Below, in pieces: positions 52,229 through 61,203 of a DNA stretch of 64,000 nt; position 1 is the first letter of the stretch, and each line of letters begins with the position of its first letter. Below the pieces are notes generated by a model. The model searched no databases. It was not told the origin of the DNA and worked only from the letters and a program-made list of their open reading frames with translations. Source of the stretch: Bacteroidales bacterium UBA7258 (GTDB taxonomy: Bacteria > Bacteroidota > Bacteroidia > Bacteroidales > UBA932); NCBI GenBank assembly GCA_002472565.1, contig DKSK01000009.1, positions 1-64,000 of the forward strand, in the 5' to 3' direction. Position numbers and translations under genes: made by a program.

Positions 52229-54997
52229 ATGAACCTTAGATTTCTTATTGCGTCCGCTTCTGCGGCGATAATGGCTCTTGCCGCCCTGACGGCCCCTTCG
52301 GCCACGGCCCAGACCGACGAAGATAATCCGGTCGCGGATCCCGCGGCTGTCATCGTCCAGGGCAAGGCCCGCTTCACCGTTCTCACCCCGCGCCTCATAC
52401 GCATGGAATGGGCTGAAGACGGAAAGTTCGAGGACAGAGCCTCTTTCGGTTTCGTGAACCGCAAACTCCCAGTGCCGGAGTATACAGTAAAACAGAGCGC
52501 AGGCAAGCTGACGATCAAAACCGCCGACCTTTCTCTTACCTATATCGGTGACGGGAAGTTCAGCGCCGACAACCTTTCGATAACTTTCGCGAATCCTAAC
52601 TACAGAAGTAAGAAGTCCGCGGTCCCGGCGCTTGCCAAGGCCTCGGATACAAAGTCGAAGACTCTTGTCTGGCACCCCGGCATGGCCCAGGACGCCAATC
52701 TCCTCGGAACGACCCGCACCCTTGACGGATTTGACGCCAAAGGTAATTACCGCGATTTTTCGGGCTACGATCTGGCCCCGATTTCTACCGAAGGATGGGC
52801 GGTCTACGACGAGAGCACGAGATTCCTCTTCGAGAAGACAGACGAGGATTGGAAATATTGGCTCGGACAGAGGTCGGAGGGAGACCGCGAGGACCTCTAT
52901 TTCTTCGGCTACGGCCATGACTACAAGGCCGCCGTTTCAGACTTTATCAAGATCGGGGGCAAGATTCCTCTTCCTCCCAAGTACATGTTCGGCTACTGGT
53001 GGTGCCGCTATTGGCAGTATTCGGACACGGAGCTTTACGATCTGATGGACCATTTCAAGGCCTATAATATTCCTATCGATGTCTTCATCATAGACATGGA
53101 TTGGCATGAGGTATGGGATGACAAGAAGGCCGCCGGCCAGAAGAAAGACGAGGCCGGACAGACCATGGGCTGGACAGGCCTGACATGGAACAGCAGGCTT
53201 TTCCCTAACCCTGCGAACACTCTCCGCCAGCTCCATGACTATGGGGTCAAGGTCAGCTTGAACCACCATCCTGCTTCGGGTGTCCAGACCTTTGAGGAAC
53301 CTTATGAAAGGATGGTCAAGGACTATATCTCACGCACCGACAACTACGACGGTCCTAAGGGATACGTGAAGCCTGACGGGACCCCTGCCTATGTCCCATA
53401 TCGCATGAGCCAGATCGAATGGGCGGACGCCTACTTCAATTCGGTCATGCATCCTTTCGAGAAGCAGGGAGTCGACTTCTGGTGGCTGGATTGGCAGCAG
53501 TACAAGCAGAGCAAGTACGTCAAGGGGCTGAGCAACACCTTCTGGATCAATTATGCCTTCTTCACGGACATGAAGCGCCAGAGCGTCAGTGAGGGTATCT
53601 ACGCTCGCAGGCCGGTCATCTACCATCGCTGGGGAGGCATCGGGAGCCATCGCTACCAGATTGGTTTCTCGGGAGATACCTATGCCACATGGCAGGTTCT
53701 CGGAGCTCTTCCAAAGTTCACGGCGACATCCAGCAATGTCGGCTATGGATATTGGGGTCATGACATCGGCGGCCACATGCAGCCTAAGGGAGTTCATGAA
53801 ACCAATCCTGAACTCTACACTCGCTGGCTGCAATATGGCGTCTTCACTCCTATCTACAAGACACATTCTACCAAGGACTTGTCCATGGAGAAGCGTTTCT
53901 GGGTCTTCCCTGAATATTTCGACGCCATGAGAGCGGCCATAAGGCTGCGTTATGACCTTTCTCCATATATCTATGGCGCTGCGCGTCAGGCCTACGATAC
54001 GGGTATCAGCATGACGAGGCCTCTGTATTATGACCATCCAGATGAGCAGGCGGCCTACGATAATGACAAGGAGTATATGTTCGGCGATGACATCCTCGGG
54101 ACCGTGATCGACCAGCCTTGCGACAGCGTGACTGGTCTGGCACCGATGTCGGTATGGCTCCCTGACGGCAGCGGCTGGTATGACGCCGCCACCGGAAACA
54201 GCTACTCAGGAGGTCAGAAACTCAGCCTTTCCTATACCGTGAACGAAAATCCGTTCTTCGTCAAGGCCGGAGCCATCATTCCTCTCGCCGCTTCCGATAT
54301 CAGTTCGCTCCAGACCCCTTCAGACGAGGTGCGTTTCTTCATCGCTCCTGGCGAGGGTGAGTCTTCTACCACTCTCTATGAGGACGATGGAACCAGCCAG
54401 GCATATGAGACTGAATATGCCACCACGCGCGTGTCGAAGACATCTTCGGCTTCAGGAATTTCCGTCCGCATCGCCGCGAGGGAGGGAAGCTACCGCGGCA
54501 TGAATCCGAACCGCAAGGTCCAGGTTATCCTTGAGGGAATCTATCCGCCGAAGGAAGTCAGAATCAACGGAGCGAGGGTTCAGTATTCCCGTTTCCCTGC
54601 CGAGGTCAAAGAGGCGGTCTGGACCTACGACGGAAGAAATCTCAGGGCCGTTATCTACATCCCTGAGGCAGCTGCCTCTTCCGAAGTTACCGTAGAGGCC
54701 GATTATGATTCCTCGAAAGATCTTTCTCTGCTTAACGGCAAGAAGGGAATCATCGGAAGGATGGCGGCCATGACAGCCGAGGCAAAAATCGCCTTCGGCA
54801 CCTACAACGGCAATATGAATCTTCCAGACGAACTCCTCGTCATCGCCCAGTGCGGCAGCTTCGTGACAGAGAAGCCTGCAGACACCGAGAAGTATCTCCG
54901 CGCCATCGACATCAACGCCCTGAAGGCCATGCTCGACAAACAATCCAAGCTCCCTTCCGCCATCAAGACCAAACTCCTCTCCCAGTGTAAATACTAG
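52229..54997 (+). CDS. GH31-family alpha-glycosidase, secreted
   Basis: The 922-residue protein has a signal peptide (MNLRFLIASASAAIMALAALTAPSATA). The GH31 core shows YMFGYWWCRYWQYSDTELYDLM, IIDMDWHEVW, the nucleophile Asp421 in FWWLDWQQ and the acid/base Asp483 in GFSGDTYATW. The C-terminal beta domains follow, including a DUF5110-like strand region and a helical tail ending at residue 922. GH31 covers alpha-glucosidase, alpha-xylosidase and related activities; the exact substrate is not predictable here. It is not in a visible polysaccharide utilisation locus. Confidence 0.92.
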   Translation: MNLRFLIASASAAIMALAALTAPSATAQTDEDNPVADPAAVIVQGKARFTVLTPRLIRMEWAEDGKFEDRASFGFVNRKLPVPEYTVKQSAGKLTIKTADLSLTYIGDGKFSADNLSITFANPNYRSKKSAVPALAKASDTKSKTLVWHPGMAQDANLLGTTRTLDGFDAKGNYRDFSGYDLAPISTEGWAVYDESTRFLFEKTDEDWKYWLGQRSEGDREDLYFFGYGHDYKAAVSDFIKIGGKIPLPPKYMFGYWWCRYWQYSDTELYDLMDHFKAYNIPIDVFIIDMDWHEVWDDKKAAGQKKDEAGQTMGWTGLTWNSRLFPNPANTLRQLHDYGVKVSLNHHPASGVQTFEEPYERMVKDYISRTDNYDGPKGYVKPDGTPAYVPYRMSQIEWADAYFNSVMHPFEKQGVDFWWLDWQQYKQSKYVKGLSNTFWINYAFFTDMKRQSVSEGIYARRPVIYHRWGGIGSHRYQIGFSGDTYATWQVLGALPKFTATSSNVGYGYWGHDIGGHMQPKGVHETNPELYTRWLQYGVFTPIYKTHSTKDLSMEKRFWVFPEYFDAMRAAIRLRYDLSPYIYGAARQAYDTGISMTRPLYYDHPDEQAAYDNDKEYMFGDDILGTVIDQPCDSVTGLAPMSVWLPDGSGWYDAATGNSYSGGQKLSLSYTVNENPFFVKAGAIIPLAASDISSLQTPSDEVRFFIAPGEGESSTTLYEDDGTSQAYETEYATTRVSKTSSASGISVRIAAREGSYRGMNPNRKVQVILEGIYPPKEVRINGARVQYSRFPAEVKEAVWTYDGRNLRAVIYIPEAAASSEVTVEADYDSSKDLSLLNGKKGIIGRMAAMTAEAKIAFGTYNGNMNLPDELLVIAQCGSFVTEKPADTEKYLRAIDINALKAMLDKQSKLPSAIKTKLLSQCKY

Positions 54998-55088
54998 TCC
55001 CCGAGGCTGACACGATCGAGTCTCAGAACCTCGGCGAAACTCGCTGGAGATTCTCCGCGCCTCACCTATGAGGTCTGCGGGCCCTCAT

Positions 55089-56363
55089 TCACCGCGCCCT
55101 CAACCGGAGGCCGGCCTCCAGAGACTTGCGCAGATCTTTGTCTGTCATGGCGCAGACGCAGGAGTCAGACCAGACGTTTTCGGCGGTTTCGAACATGTCG
55201 AGGATGGTGTAGACGGGAAGAATCGCGCCCATCACGGCGACAGGTGCTCCGATGCCCGACATCAGGCTGAAGGTCAAGAAGAAGCAGCCCATCGGAACAC
55301 CGGCGTTACCGACAGCCGCTACAACGCTGATGATGATCCATACCAGCACCGTAGACAACGGCAGTGCGAAGCCTCCGTTCTGCATTACGAAGAGAGAGGT
55401 GGCGAGGATGAAGGCGGCGCAGCCGTTCATGTTGATGGTCGTGCAGATTGGCAGGACAAAACGGGCGACCTTGGAATCGGCTTTAAGCCTGGTTTCCGCA
55501 CAGTCCATCGTTACGGGAAGGGTAGCGGCTGAACTTTTCGTGAAGAGGGCCATCAGCACGGCTGGATACATCTTTGCGATGACGCGCAGTGGATTGAGTC
55601 CGCGGGCGAGGAGGAAGAGCGGCAAGATGATGAGAGCCTGGCCGAAATTCCCGGCGAGAATAACCAGAACATATTTCCCGATCGAAGAGGCGACTATTCC
55701 TCCGGAACTTATCTGTGCCGCGAGCTGGGCGGAGAAGGCCGCGATGCCGAGCGGCAGAGTCCAGACGAGAGCCTTGATAAGCAGAAAGAGAAGGTCTTGA
55801 AGGCCCTGAAACAAATTCAGAACAGCTTTCTTCGGCTCATTTTCAGGCAGATATGCAAGCCCGAGGCCAAGCGCGAGGGCAAGCAGAAGAATGGCCAGCA
55901 CATTACTGTCCAGGAAGGGGCGTACGATGTTGTCGGGAACGATGGAGAGAACTTGGTCGCGGTAGGAGATTCCGTTTACAGACTCGGCAGCCGCCTCTCG
56001 TCCTTTGTCTATTACCTCCGCCGAAAGACTCCCCGGGGCTATCGTGAAGTAAAGCAGAGCCGCGAGGCAGGATGCCATGAGCGTCGTCAGGAGAGTATAT
56101 GTTATTGTGTGACCGAAGATTTTCCCGGTGCCCTTCTTCCGGCCGAACCAGGCGAGGGTGTTGATTACTGCCAGAGTGATCGTCGGAACGGCGAGCAGCT
56201 GGAAGAGGCGTGTGTAGATTGTCGCTATGAATGAGGCTGTTTTGTCTATGGATCCGGATCCGATGAGCCCCAGTCCTGCGCCGGCGGCAAGGGCTCCTAT
56301 CCAGATCCAGAATTGTCCCCATTCGTTACGTATTGTCTTTTTCTGTTCTTCAGTCTTTTCCAT
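55089..56363 (-). CDS. Dicarboxylate/amino acid:cation symporter (DAACS)
   Basis: The 424-residue integral membrane protein (PF00375) imports dicarboxylates, glutamate/aspartate or other amino acids with sodium or protons. There are about eight membrane helices and two re-entrant hairpins; diagnostic stretches are the Ser-rich TKSSAATLPVTMDCAE (HP1) and PICTTINMNGCAAFILATSLFV (TM7). The substrate is not clear from sequence. The promoter is at 56385-56392. The gene is single, convergent with the GH31 gene. Confidence 0.9.
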   Translation of the reverse strand: MEKTEEQKKTIRNEWGQFWIWIGALAAGAGLGLIGSGSIDKTASFIATIYTRLFQLLAVPTITLAVINTLAWFGRKKGTGKIFGHTITYTLLTTLMASCLAALLYFTIAPGSLSAEVIDKGREAAAESVNGISYRDQVLSIVPDNIVRPFLDSNVLAILLLALALGLGLAYLPENEPKKAVLNLFQGLQDLLFLLIKALVWTLPLGIAAFSAQLAAQISSGGIVASSIGKYVLVILAGNFGQALIILPLFLLARGLNPLRVIAKMYPAVLMALFTKSSAATLPVTMDCAETRLKADSKVARFVLPICTTINMNGCAAFILATSLFVMQNGGFALPLSTVLVWIIISVVAAVGNAGVPMGCFFLTFSLMSGIGAPVAVMGAILPVYTILDMFETAENVWSDSCVCAMTDKDLRKSLEAGLRLRAR

Positions 56364-56384
56364 ATTTGCTAATTTTCAAAAACG

Positions 56385-56392
56385 CAAATATA
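56385..56392 (-). promoter_or_regulatory. -7 box for the DAACS gene
   Basis: Minus-strand TATATTTG, 21 bases before the ATG at 56363. Confidence 0.55.
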
Positions 56393-56488
56393 TCAAATCC
56401 TCGCTTCCGCGGCAAATCCTTTCGATCAGGCGGAGGCGAGGATAGGTTTTAGCGAAGTTGAGGTCTCTTGGGAGAGCCGCTCCTTTAA

Positions 56489-58348
56489 CTAAATGGCGTC
56501 GAGGGCGAAGATGTGGGCCTTAGGGCCGCCCCAGGTAGAGGTGACCACCAGGCGCATGGCCTTGGCGCTGACCGGCTCGCTGAACTCAATCTTCCTCAGA
56601 CGCAGATAGTTGCAGTCATCCTCATAGACAGTCTTCCACTCCTTGCCTTCGAGCACCTCGATGCGGAAACCCTTCGCCATCATCTCAGGCATCACGACTC
56701 TGTCGGTGAGACCCTCAAGCTTTGGCATTCTCTTTCCCCTATACTTGAGGTCGGAATCGAAGATGATTCTGGCGCCGCTGAGCGTCACAGGCTTCTTCCA
56801 CTGGTACTCGATAAGATTCTCGTCCGGAGCTACCCATACGCCGTTGTCGGCGTCATCCCATTTGCGGTCGACTCCGTTGCGGAGAACCTCGAGGGTGTCG
56901 GCGGCGATTTTCGCGGAAATAGTCAGCTCGGAAGGCTTGCGCCAGCGGTATGGCAGCATGCAGTCGTCATCCTCGAGCACGGACTGGAGCTCTGCTATAT
57001 GGTCCTTCCTGATGACGGAAGGAGTGGTGTCGTACTTGACGGCGAGAGCCGCTCCGGTGCCGGCAGCCTGGCCGAGAAGGGCGCAGGTCGCCATGACACG
57101 GGTAGAAGACATGCCCATATGGGTGGCCGAGATGTCTCTTCCGGCGAAAAGAAGATTAGGCACATTCACCGAATAGAGGCAGTCGAAAGGAATCCCGAAA
57201 CCGGAAGGAGCCGTATGCTCTACAGAAATCCTGCCCTTCTTGTGGAAGGCCTCAGGGTCATGGTTGTCAAGGGTCCAGCCGCCATAAGCTACTACATCCT
57301 CGAAATGGCCGCCGGAGGTCACATCGTTCTGGGTCAGGATGTGAGGTCCGATAAACCTTGTGGATTCACGTTTTCCAGGAAGAGAACCGATCCAGTCGAG
57401 GTCATAGTTCTTGCACCTTCCGTCTGGATTGTTCTTCATGTACTCCCATACTCCGTAGGCTATCTTCTTGAGTTCCAGCTGGATGTCATTTGCGTCATGG
57501 ACGGTGCTCCTGGTCCCGCCGTACTCGATCCACCAGAAATTCTGATCTTTAGGATAGAGCTTCTTGTAATTGAACTTGATGCCCGGGGTGTCGGACTTGG
57601 GAGTCGGATAGCCGAAGTCCTCGTCCGTGAAATGGTAGGCCCAGTCCGGAGCCTTGAAAGGATGGTCCTCTTCGGTTTTGCGGAGCTGGAGCAGTATGGA
57701 GTTGCCCATGGTGAGAGAGTCGCCTCCCTGGGAAAGGTAGGTCTCGTTGAACTCCGAAGGGAGCTCCCTTCCTATGCGGAACTTGGCTCCGGAAAGGCGG
57801 AGGATTCCGTCGCCGGTGCAGTCCACGAACATCTTGCCCTTGATGGTGTAATTGGTGTAAGCATTAGTGTTCCAGGCCTTTACTGCTGCGATGCGGTCTC
57901 CGTCCATGACAACGCCGTTGACCGAAGTGTTGAGGAGAAGGGTGATGTTCTTCTCTTCCACGACGGTAGTGTACATCATGTCGTCCCAGATGGTGTAGCG
58001 CTGGAGAGGATTGAAATAGAAATTCTTGCACTGGATTTCCTCAAGAATTCCCGTCTCTGCGTACTGGTCTCCCTTGGAGCCACAGATTCCCATCCTGATT
58101 TCGCTCGAAGCGTTGCCTCCGAGAACAGGGCGGTCCTGGACCAAGACTACTTTACTGCCATGTCTTGCGGCAGAAACAGCTGCGCAGACTCCGGCGAGTC
58201 CGCCTCCTGCCACGACAACATCGGCCTCGATGGTTTTGTCAATGATTGTCTTTTCCGTCTGTTCAGTAAGCATCTGGGCGGAAACAGGCTGTCCCACACA
58301 AATAAGAGCCGCCGTCACTGCGGCAGATACTGCAAGAAACTTGTTCAT
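56489..58348 (-). CDS. Exported FAD-dependent oxidoreductase (PF12831)
   Basis: The 619-residue protein has a signal peptide (MNKFLAVSAAVTAALICVGQPVSA). The FAD fold has VVVAGGGLAGVCAAVSAARHG (about residues 45-65), VVLVQDRPVLGGNASSEI and a C-terminal extension of ~130 residues with a discoidin-like beta pattern (KYRGKRMPKLEGLTDRVVMPEMMA). Members of PF12831 are common in Bacteroidota carbohydrate loci, where they are thought to act on sugars or sugar-derived ligands, but the reaction is unknown. It lies 20 bases downstream of purT on the same strand. Confidence 0.85.
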   Translation of the reverse strand: MNKFLAVSAAVTAALICVGQPVSAQMLTEQTEKTIIDKTIEADVVVAGGGLAGVCAAVSAARHGSKVVLVQDRPVLGGNASSEIRMGICGSKGDQYAETGILEEIQCKNFYFNPLQRYTIWDDMMYTTVVEEKNITLLLNTSVNGVVMDGDRIAAVKAWNTNAYTNYTIKGKMFVDCTGDGILRLSGAKFRIGRELPSEFNETYLSQGGDSLTMGNSILLQLRKTEEDHPFKAPDWAYHFTDEDFGYPTPKSDTPGIKFNYKKLYPKDQNFWWIEYGGTRSTVHDANDIQLELKKIAYGVWEYMKNNPDGRCKNYDLDWIGSLPGKRESTRFIGPHILTQNDVTSGGHFEDVVAYGGWTLDNHDPEAFHKKGRISVEHTAPSGFGIPFDCLYSVNVPNLLFAGRDISATHMGMSSTRVMATCALLGQAAGTGAALAVKYDTTPSVIRKDHIAELQSVLEDDDCMLPYRWRKPSELTISAKIAADTLEVLRNGVDRKWDDADNGVWVAPDENLIEYQWKKPVTLSGARIIFDSDLKYRGKRMPKLEGLTDRVVMPEMMAKGFRIEVLEGKEWKTVYEDDCNYLRLRKIEFSEPVSAKAMRLVVTSTWGGPKAHIFALDAI

Positions 58349-58368
58349 CTTTAATTAATTATTGGTTT

Positions 58369-59586
58369 TTATTTAATGATTGTAGAAGCCACTCTCTTGC
58401 ACTTTTCGCGAAGAGCGTCTATCTGAGGCGTCAGGTCAGGCTTTTCGACCTTACCGAAAGAGCGCGAGTCCCCGTCATAGCCCGCCGGAAGGTCGCCGTA
58501 GCACAGGACCACGCCCATCCTACGGTCGACCCTCTGGCTCGGCTTGCCGAAGATGCGTACCCTCGTGCGGTCTTCCTTGCAGGCGTCCATCAGATTGTAT
58601 TCCGGGGCCTTGTCCGAATCCTCCTTCGCCAGGACCACCGCCGAGCAGCCGTAGTGCTCGAGATAGATGGCCGGAATCGGGAGGCCGAGAACAGCCCTCA
58701 GATGAAGTTCGAATTCACTGAAATTGGTGGTGTGCCCGAGGGTCACCATTCCGGTGTCATGCGGCCGCGGCGAAAGTTCCGAGAAGATGACCTCGCCGTT
58801 CTTCGCAAGGAAAAATTCCACGCCCCAGATGCCGTAGCCGGTAAGGGCCGAAGTGACCTTGCGGGCCATCTCCTGGGCCGTCCTGAGGGCCGCCGGCGGG
58901 ATGTCGTACGGCTGCCAGCTCTCGCGGTAGTCCCCGTGGACCTGGACGTGGCCTATCGGCGGGCAGAAGAGGGTCTCGCCGTTCTTCTGGGTCACTGTCA
59001 GCAGGGTGAACTCGCTCTGGAAGTCTATGAACTCCTCGATTATCATCTCCTTGACGTCGCCGCGTGCGCCCTCCAGCGCGCCCTCGTAGGCCGCGCGGAG
59101 CTCCTCGTCGTTGTGGACGAAGCTCTGGCCGTGGCCCGAGGAGGACATGAGCGGCTTCACCACGCAAGGGAAGCCGATCTTGTCGGCCGCCGCCTTGAAT
59201 TCCTCGAAGGTCTTGGCGTAGAGGTACCTGGCCGTCCTGATGCCGAGCTCCTTGGCGGCGAGGTCCCTGATCTCCCTGCGGTTCATGGTGTAGTCGGCCG
59301 CCCTCGCCGAAGGGACGACCTGGATCCCGGCCTTCTCGTAGGCGAAGAGCCTCTCCGTGCGGATGGCCTCGATCTCGGGCACGATGATGTCCGGCCGGTG
59401 CTTCCGGACGACCGCGTCGAGGGCGTCGCCGTCAAGCATCGGGAATATTTCGCGCTCGTCCGCGACCTGCATGGCGGGCGCCCCGTCATACCTGTCGCAG
59501 GCTATCACATACAGACCTGCACGCTTGGCCGCGATCACGAACTCTTTTCCGAGTTCTCCGCTCCCAAGCAGAAGAATCTTTTTCAT
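58369..59586 (-). CDS. purT: Formate-dependent phosphoribosylglycinamide formyltransferase PurT
   Basis: PurT makes formyl-GAR from GAR, formate and ATP in purine synthesis. The 405-residue ATP-grasp protein has the N-terminal LLGSGELGKEFVIAAKRAG, the ATP-lid LMSSSGHGQS, EFIDFQSEFTLLT, and FSELSPRPHDTGMVTL with the metal-binding Glu. The frame extends to 59721 but the start at 59586 matches the family. GC content is high in the 5' half and closer to average in the 3' half. It is 26 bases from smpB upstream in the same orientation. Confidence 0.95.
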   Translation of the reverse strand: MKKILLLGSGELGKEFVIAAKRAGLYVIACDRYDGAPAMQVADEREIFPMLDGDALDAVVRKHRPDIIVPEIEAIRTERLFAYEKAGIQVVPSARAADYTMNRREIRDLAAKELGIRTARYLYAKTFEEFKAAADKIGFPCVVKPLMSSSGHGQSFVHNDEELRAAYEGALEGARGDVKEMIIEEFIDFQSEFTLLTVTQKNGETLFCPPIGHVQVHGDYRESWQPYDIPPAALRTAQEMARKVTSALTGYGIWGVEFFLAKNGEVIFSELSPRPHDTGMVTLGHTTNFSEFELHLRAVLGLPIPAIYLEHYGCSAVVLAKEDSDKAPEYNLMDACKEDRTRVRIFGKPSQRVDRRMGVVLCYGDLPAGYDGDSRSFGKVEKPDLTPQIDALREKCKRVASTIIK

Positions 59587-59612
59587 GGTTATTATAAGGT
59601 AAGGATAAATTT

Positions 59613-60071
59613 CTAATCGTCTCCCCGCTCCAGCTCCCTGCGCACGTCTTTCTCCTTTATGCTCGCCCTCTTGTCGTACTCCTTCTTTCCCTTCGCGAGG
59701 GCTATCAGGACCTTGGCCCATCCCTTCTCCGATATGAACATCCGCACGGCGACTATGGTCTTTCCCTTGTCCCTGACCTCCTGGCGGAGATGGCGGAGGT
59801 CGTGCCTGGACAGCAGCAGTTTGCGGTCCCTGGCCGGTTCATGCTGTCCCCATGAACCCCAGAAATATTGGGCTATGTTCATGCCCTTCACCCAGAGCTG
59901 CCCCTTCGCGTCGAAGTAGCAGAAGGCGTCCACGAGGGAGGCCTTGCCCGCGCGGACGGACTTGATCTCGGTGCCGACGAGCACGATGCCAGCGACGTAG
60001 GTCTCCAGGAATGTGTAATCGAAGGAGGCCCTGCGGTTCTTTATCTCGATGCTGCTGGTTTTTTTCGGCAT
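59613..60071 (-). CDS. smpB: SsrA-binding protein SmpB
   Basis: SmpB binds tmRNA and starts trans-translation on stalled ribosomes. The 152-residue protein has IKNRRASFDYTFLETYVAGIVL, VGTEIKSVRAGKASLVDAF, the YFWGSWGQHEPARDRKLLL segment and the C-terminal basic tail. Base composition is unusually GC-rich. A hairpin GGCCCC/GGGGCC lies in its leader. No ssrA gene is seen in the window. Confidence 0.95.
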   Translation of the reverse strand: MPKKTSSIEIKNRRASFDYTFLETYVAGIVLVGTEIKSVRAGKASLVDAFCYFDAKGQLWVKGMNIAQYFWGSWGQHEPARDRKLLLSRHDLRHLRQEVRDKGKTIVAVRMFISEKGWAKVLIALAKGKKEYDKRASIKEKDVRRELERGDD

Positions 60072-60091
60072 ATTGGTTTATCGGTTCCAGC

Positions 60092-60106
60092 GGCCCCAAA
60101 GGGGCC
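60092..60106 (-). promoter_or_regulatory. Leader hairpin of smpB
   Basis: GGCCCC, AAA and GGGGCC make a very stable six-pair hairpin between the smpB promoter and its ATG. A role in smpB translation is possible but unproven. Confidence 0.45.
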
Positions 60107-60115
60107 ATGAGGTTA

Positions 60116-60123
60116 CAAATATA
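60116..60123 (-). promoter_or_regulatory. -7 box for smpB-purT
   Basis: Minus-strand TATATTTG, 44 bases before the smpB ATG. Confidence 0.55.
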
Positions 60124-60136
60124 CGATTTATTTCGC

Positions 60137-60144
60137 TAACTTTG
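60137..60144 (+). promoter_or_regulatory. -7 box abutting the miaA start
   Basis: TAACTTTG ends five bases before the ATG at 60150, so the transcript would start at the ATG or just inside the reading frame. Confidence 0.5.
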
Positions 60145-60149
60145 AGTCC

Positions 60150-61199
60150 ATGGGGGACAAGCTTCACATCAATTCAACGCAAGTTCACATCAATCCTACC
60201 GAACTTCTCGGGGACAGGCCGGGGATCCCGCCGATGGCGGAGATGCCGGAGCCGGAGGAGATCGACCCGGCGGCCGTCCTGCGGGCGTACAGGGGCGTGG
60301 AAATAGACCTCGTGTGCGTGGTCGGGCCTACCGCGTCGGGGAAGACGCGCTATGCCGTCTCGCTCGCGAGGGAGTTCAACCGGCTCGAGGGCCGCGGCGG
60401 GGCGGAGATTCTCTCGGCTGACTCGCGGCAGGTCTACCGCGGGATGGACGTCGGCACGGGCAAGGACCTCGGTGAGTACGGCGAGATTCCGGTCCGCCTG
60501 GTCGACATAGCGGACGCGGGGACGCGCTTCAACATCTTCGAGTACCAGGCGGCCTTCGAGAAGGCCTATTCCGACGTGCGTTCGCGCGGGGGCATCCCGA
60601 TTCTATGCGGCGGATCGGGCCTCTACGTGGAGGCCGCGACCTGCGGCTACACGCTCCCGCAGATTCCCCCGGACGAGGCCCTGCGCTCCTCGCTCGAGGC
60701 AGAGGACGCGGATTCCCTGCGGAAGAGGCTCCTGGCCCTCCGCCCGGGGACCGGCGAGGGCACGCTGCAGAGCAAGCGGCGGGTCATCCGCGCGATAGAG
60801 GTCGCCCTCTACGAGGACGCCCATCCGGTCGTGCGCTCCGCCTTCCTCCCGAAGAAGGCCTACTTCATAGGGACGCTGGTCTCGCGCGAGGACAGGGTGG
60901 CGAGGATCGACCGCCGTCTCGACGAGAGGCTCTCCGGGGTCTCCAGCACCGGGGAGAAGACAGAGAGCCTCGTGGACGAGGTCAGGGGCCTGCTCGGGTC
61001 CGGCATACCGGCCGAAGACCTCGTGTACTATGGGCTCGAATATCGTTACGTGACCCAGTACGTGCAGGGCGTCATCGGCTTCGAAGAGATGCGCCAGCTC
61101 CTCGCCAACGCCATCCACCAGTTCGCCAAGAGGCAGATGACGTGGTTCCGCGGCATGGAGCGCAAAGGCATGAAAATCCATTGGACCACAGTGAAGTAG
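60150..61199 (+). CDS. miaA: tRNA dimethylallyltransferase MiaA
   Basis: MiaA adds dimethylallyl to A37 of tRNAs that read codons starting with U. The core has VCVVGPTASGKTRYAV (P-loop at residues 59-66), SADSRQVYRGMDVGTGK, PILCGGSGLYVEA and the C-terminal FAKRQMTWFRG. From the first ATG it has an unusual extension of about 49 residues before the core. The family start could instead be an ATG at 60234/60243 or a GTG at 60297, and the promoter position supports a later start. The region is very GC-rich. It is divergent from smpB-purT. Confidence 0.93.
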   Translation: MGDKLHINSTQVHINPTELLGDRPGIPPMAEMPEPEEIDPAAVLRAYRGVEIDLVCVVGPTASGKTRYAVSLAREFNRLEGRGGAEILSADSRQVYRGMDVGTGKDLGEYGEIPVRLVDIADAGTRFNIFEYQAAFEKAYSDVRSRGGIPILCGGSGLYVEAATCGYTLPQIPPDEALRSSLEAEDADSLRKRLLALRPGTGEGTLQSKRRVIRAIEVALYEDAHPVVRSAFLPKKAYFIGTLVSREDRVARIDRRLDERLSGVSSTGEKTESLVDEVRGLLGSGIPAEDLVYYGLEYRYVTQYVQGVIGFEEMRQLLANAIHQFAKRQMTWFRGMERKGMKIHWTTVK

Positions 61200-61203
61200 A
61201 ATC

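Noticed and set aside
56513..58354. A 613-codon open frame antisense to the FAD oxidoreductase gene
   Set aside because: Shadow of a codon-biased gene; no recognisable domain, and the minus-strand gene has clear FAD motifs and a signal peptide.
59586..60116. An ssrA (tmRNA) gene next to smpB
   Set aside because: The gaps are only tens of bases and hold no tRNA-like ends or tag reading frame.
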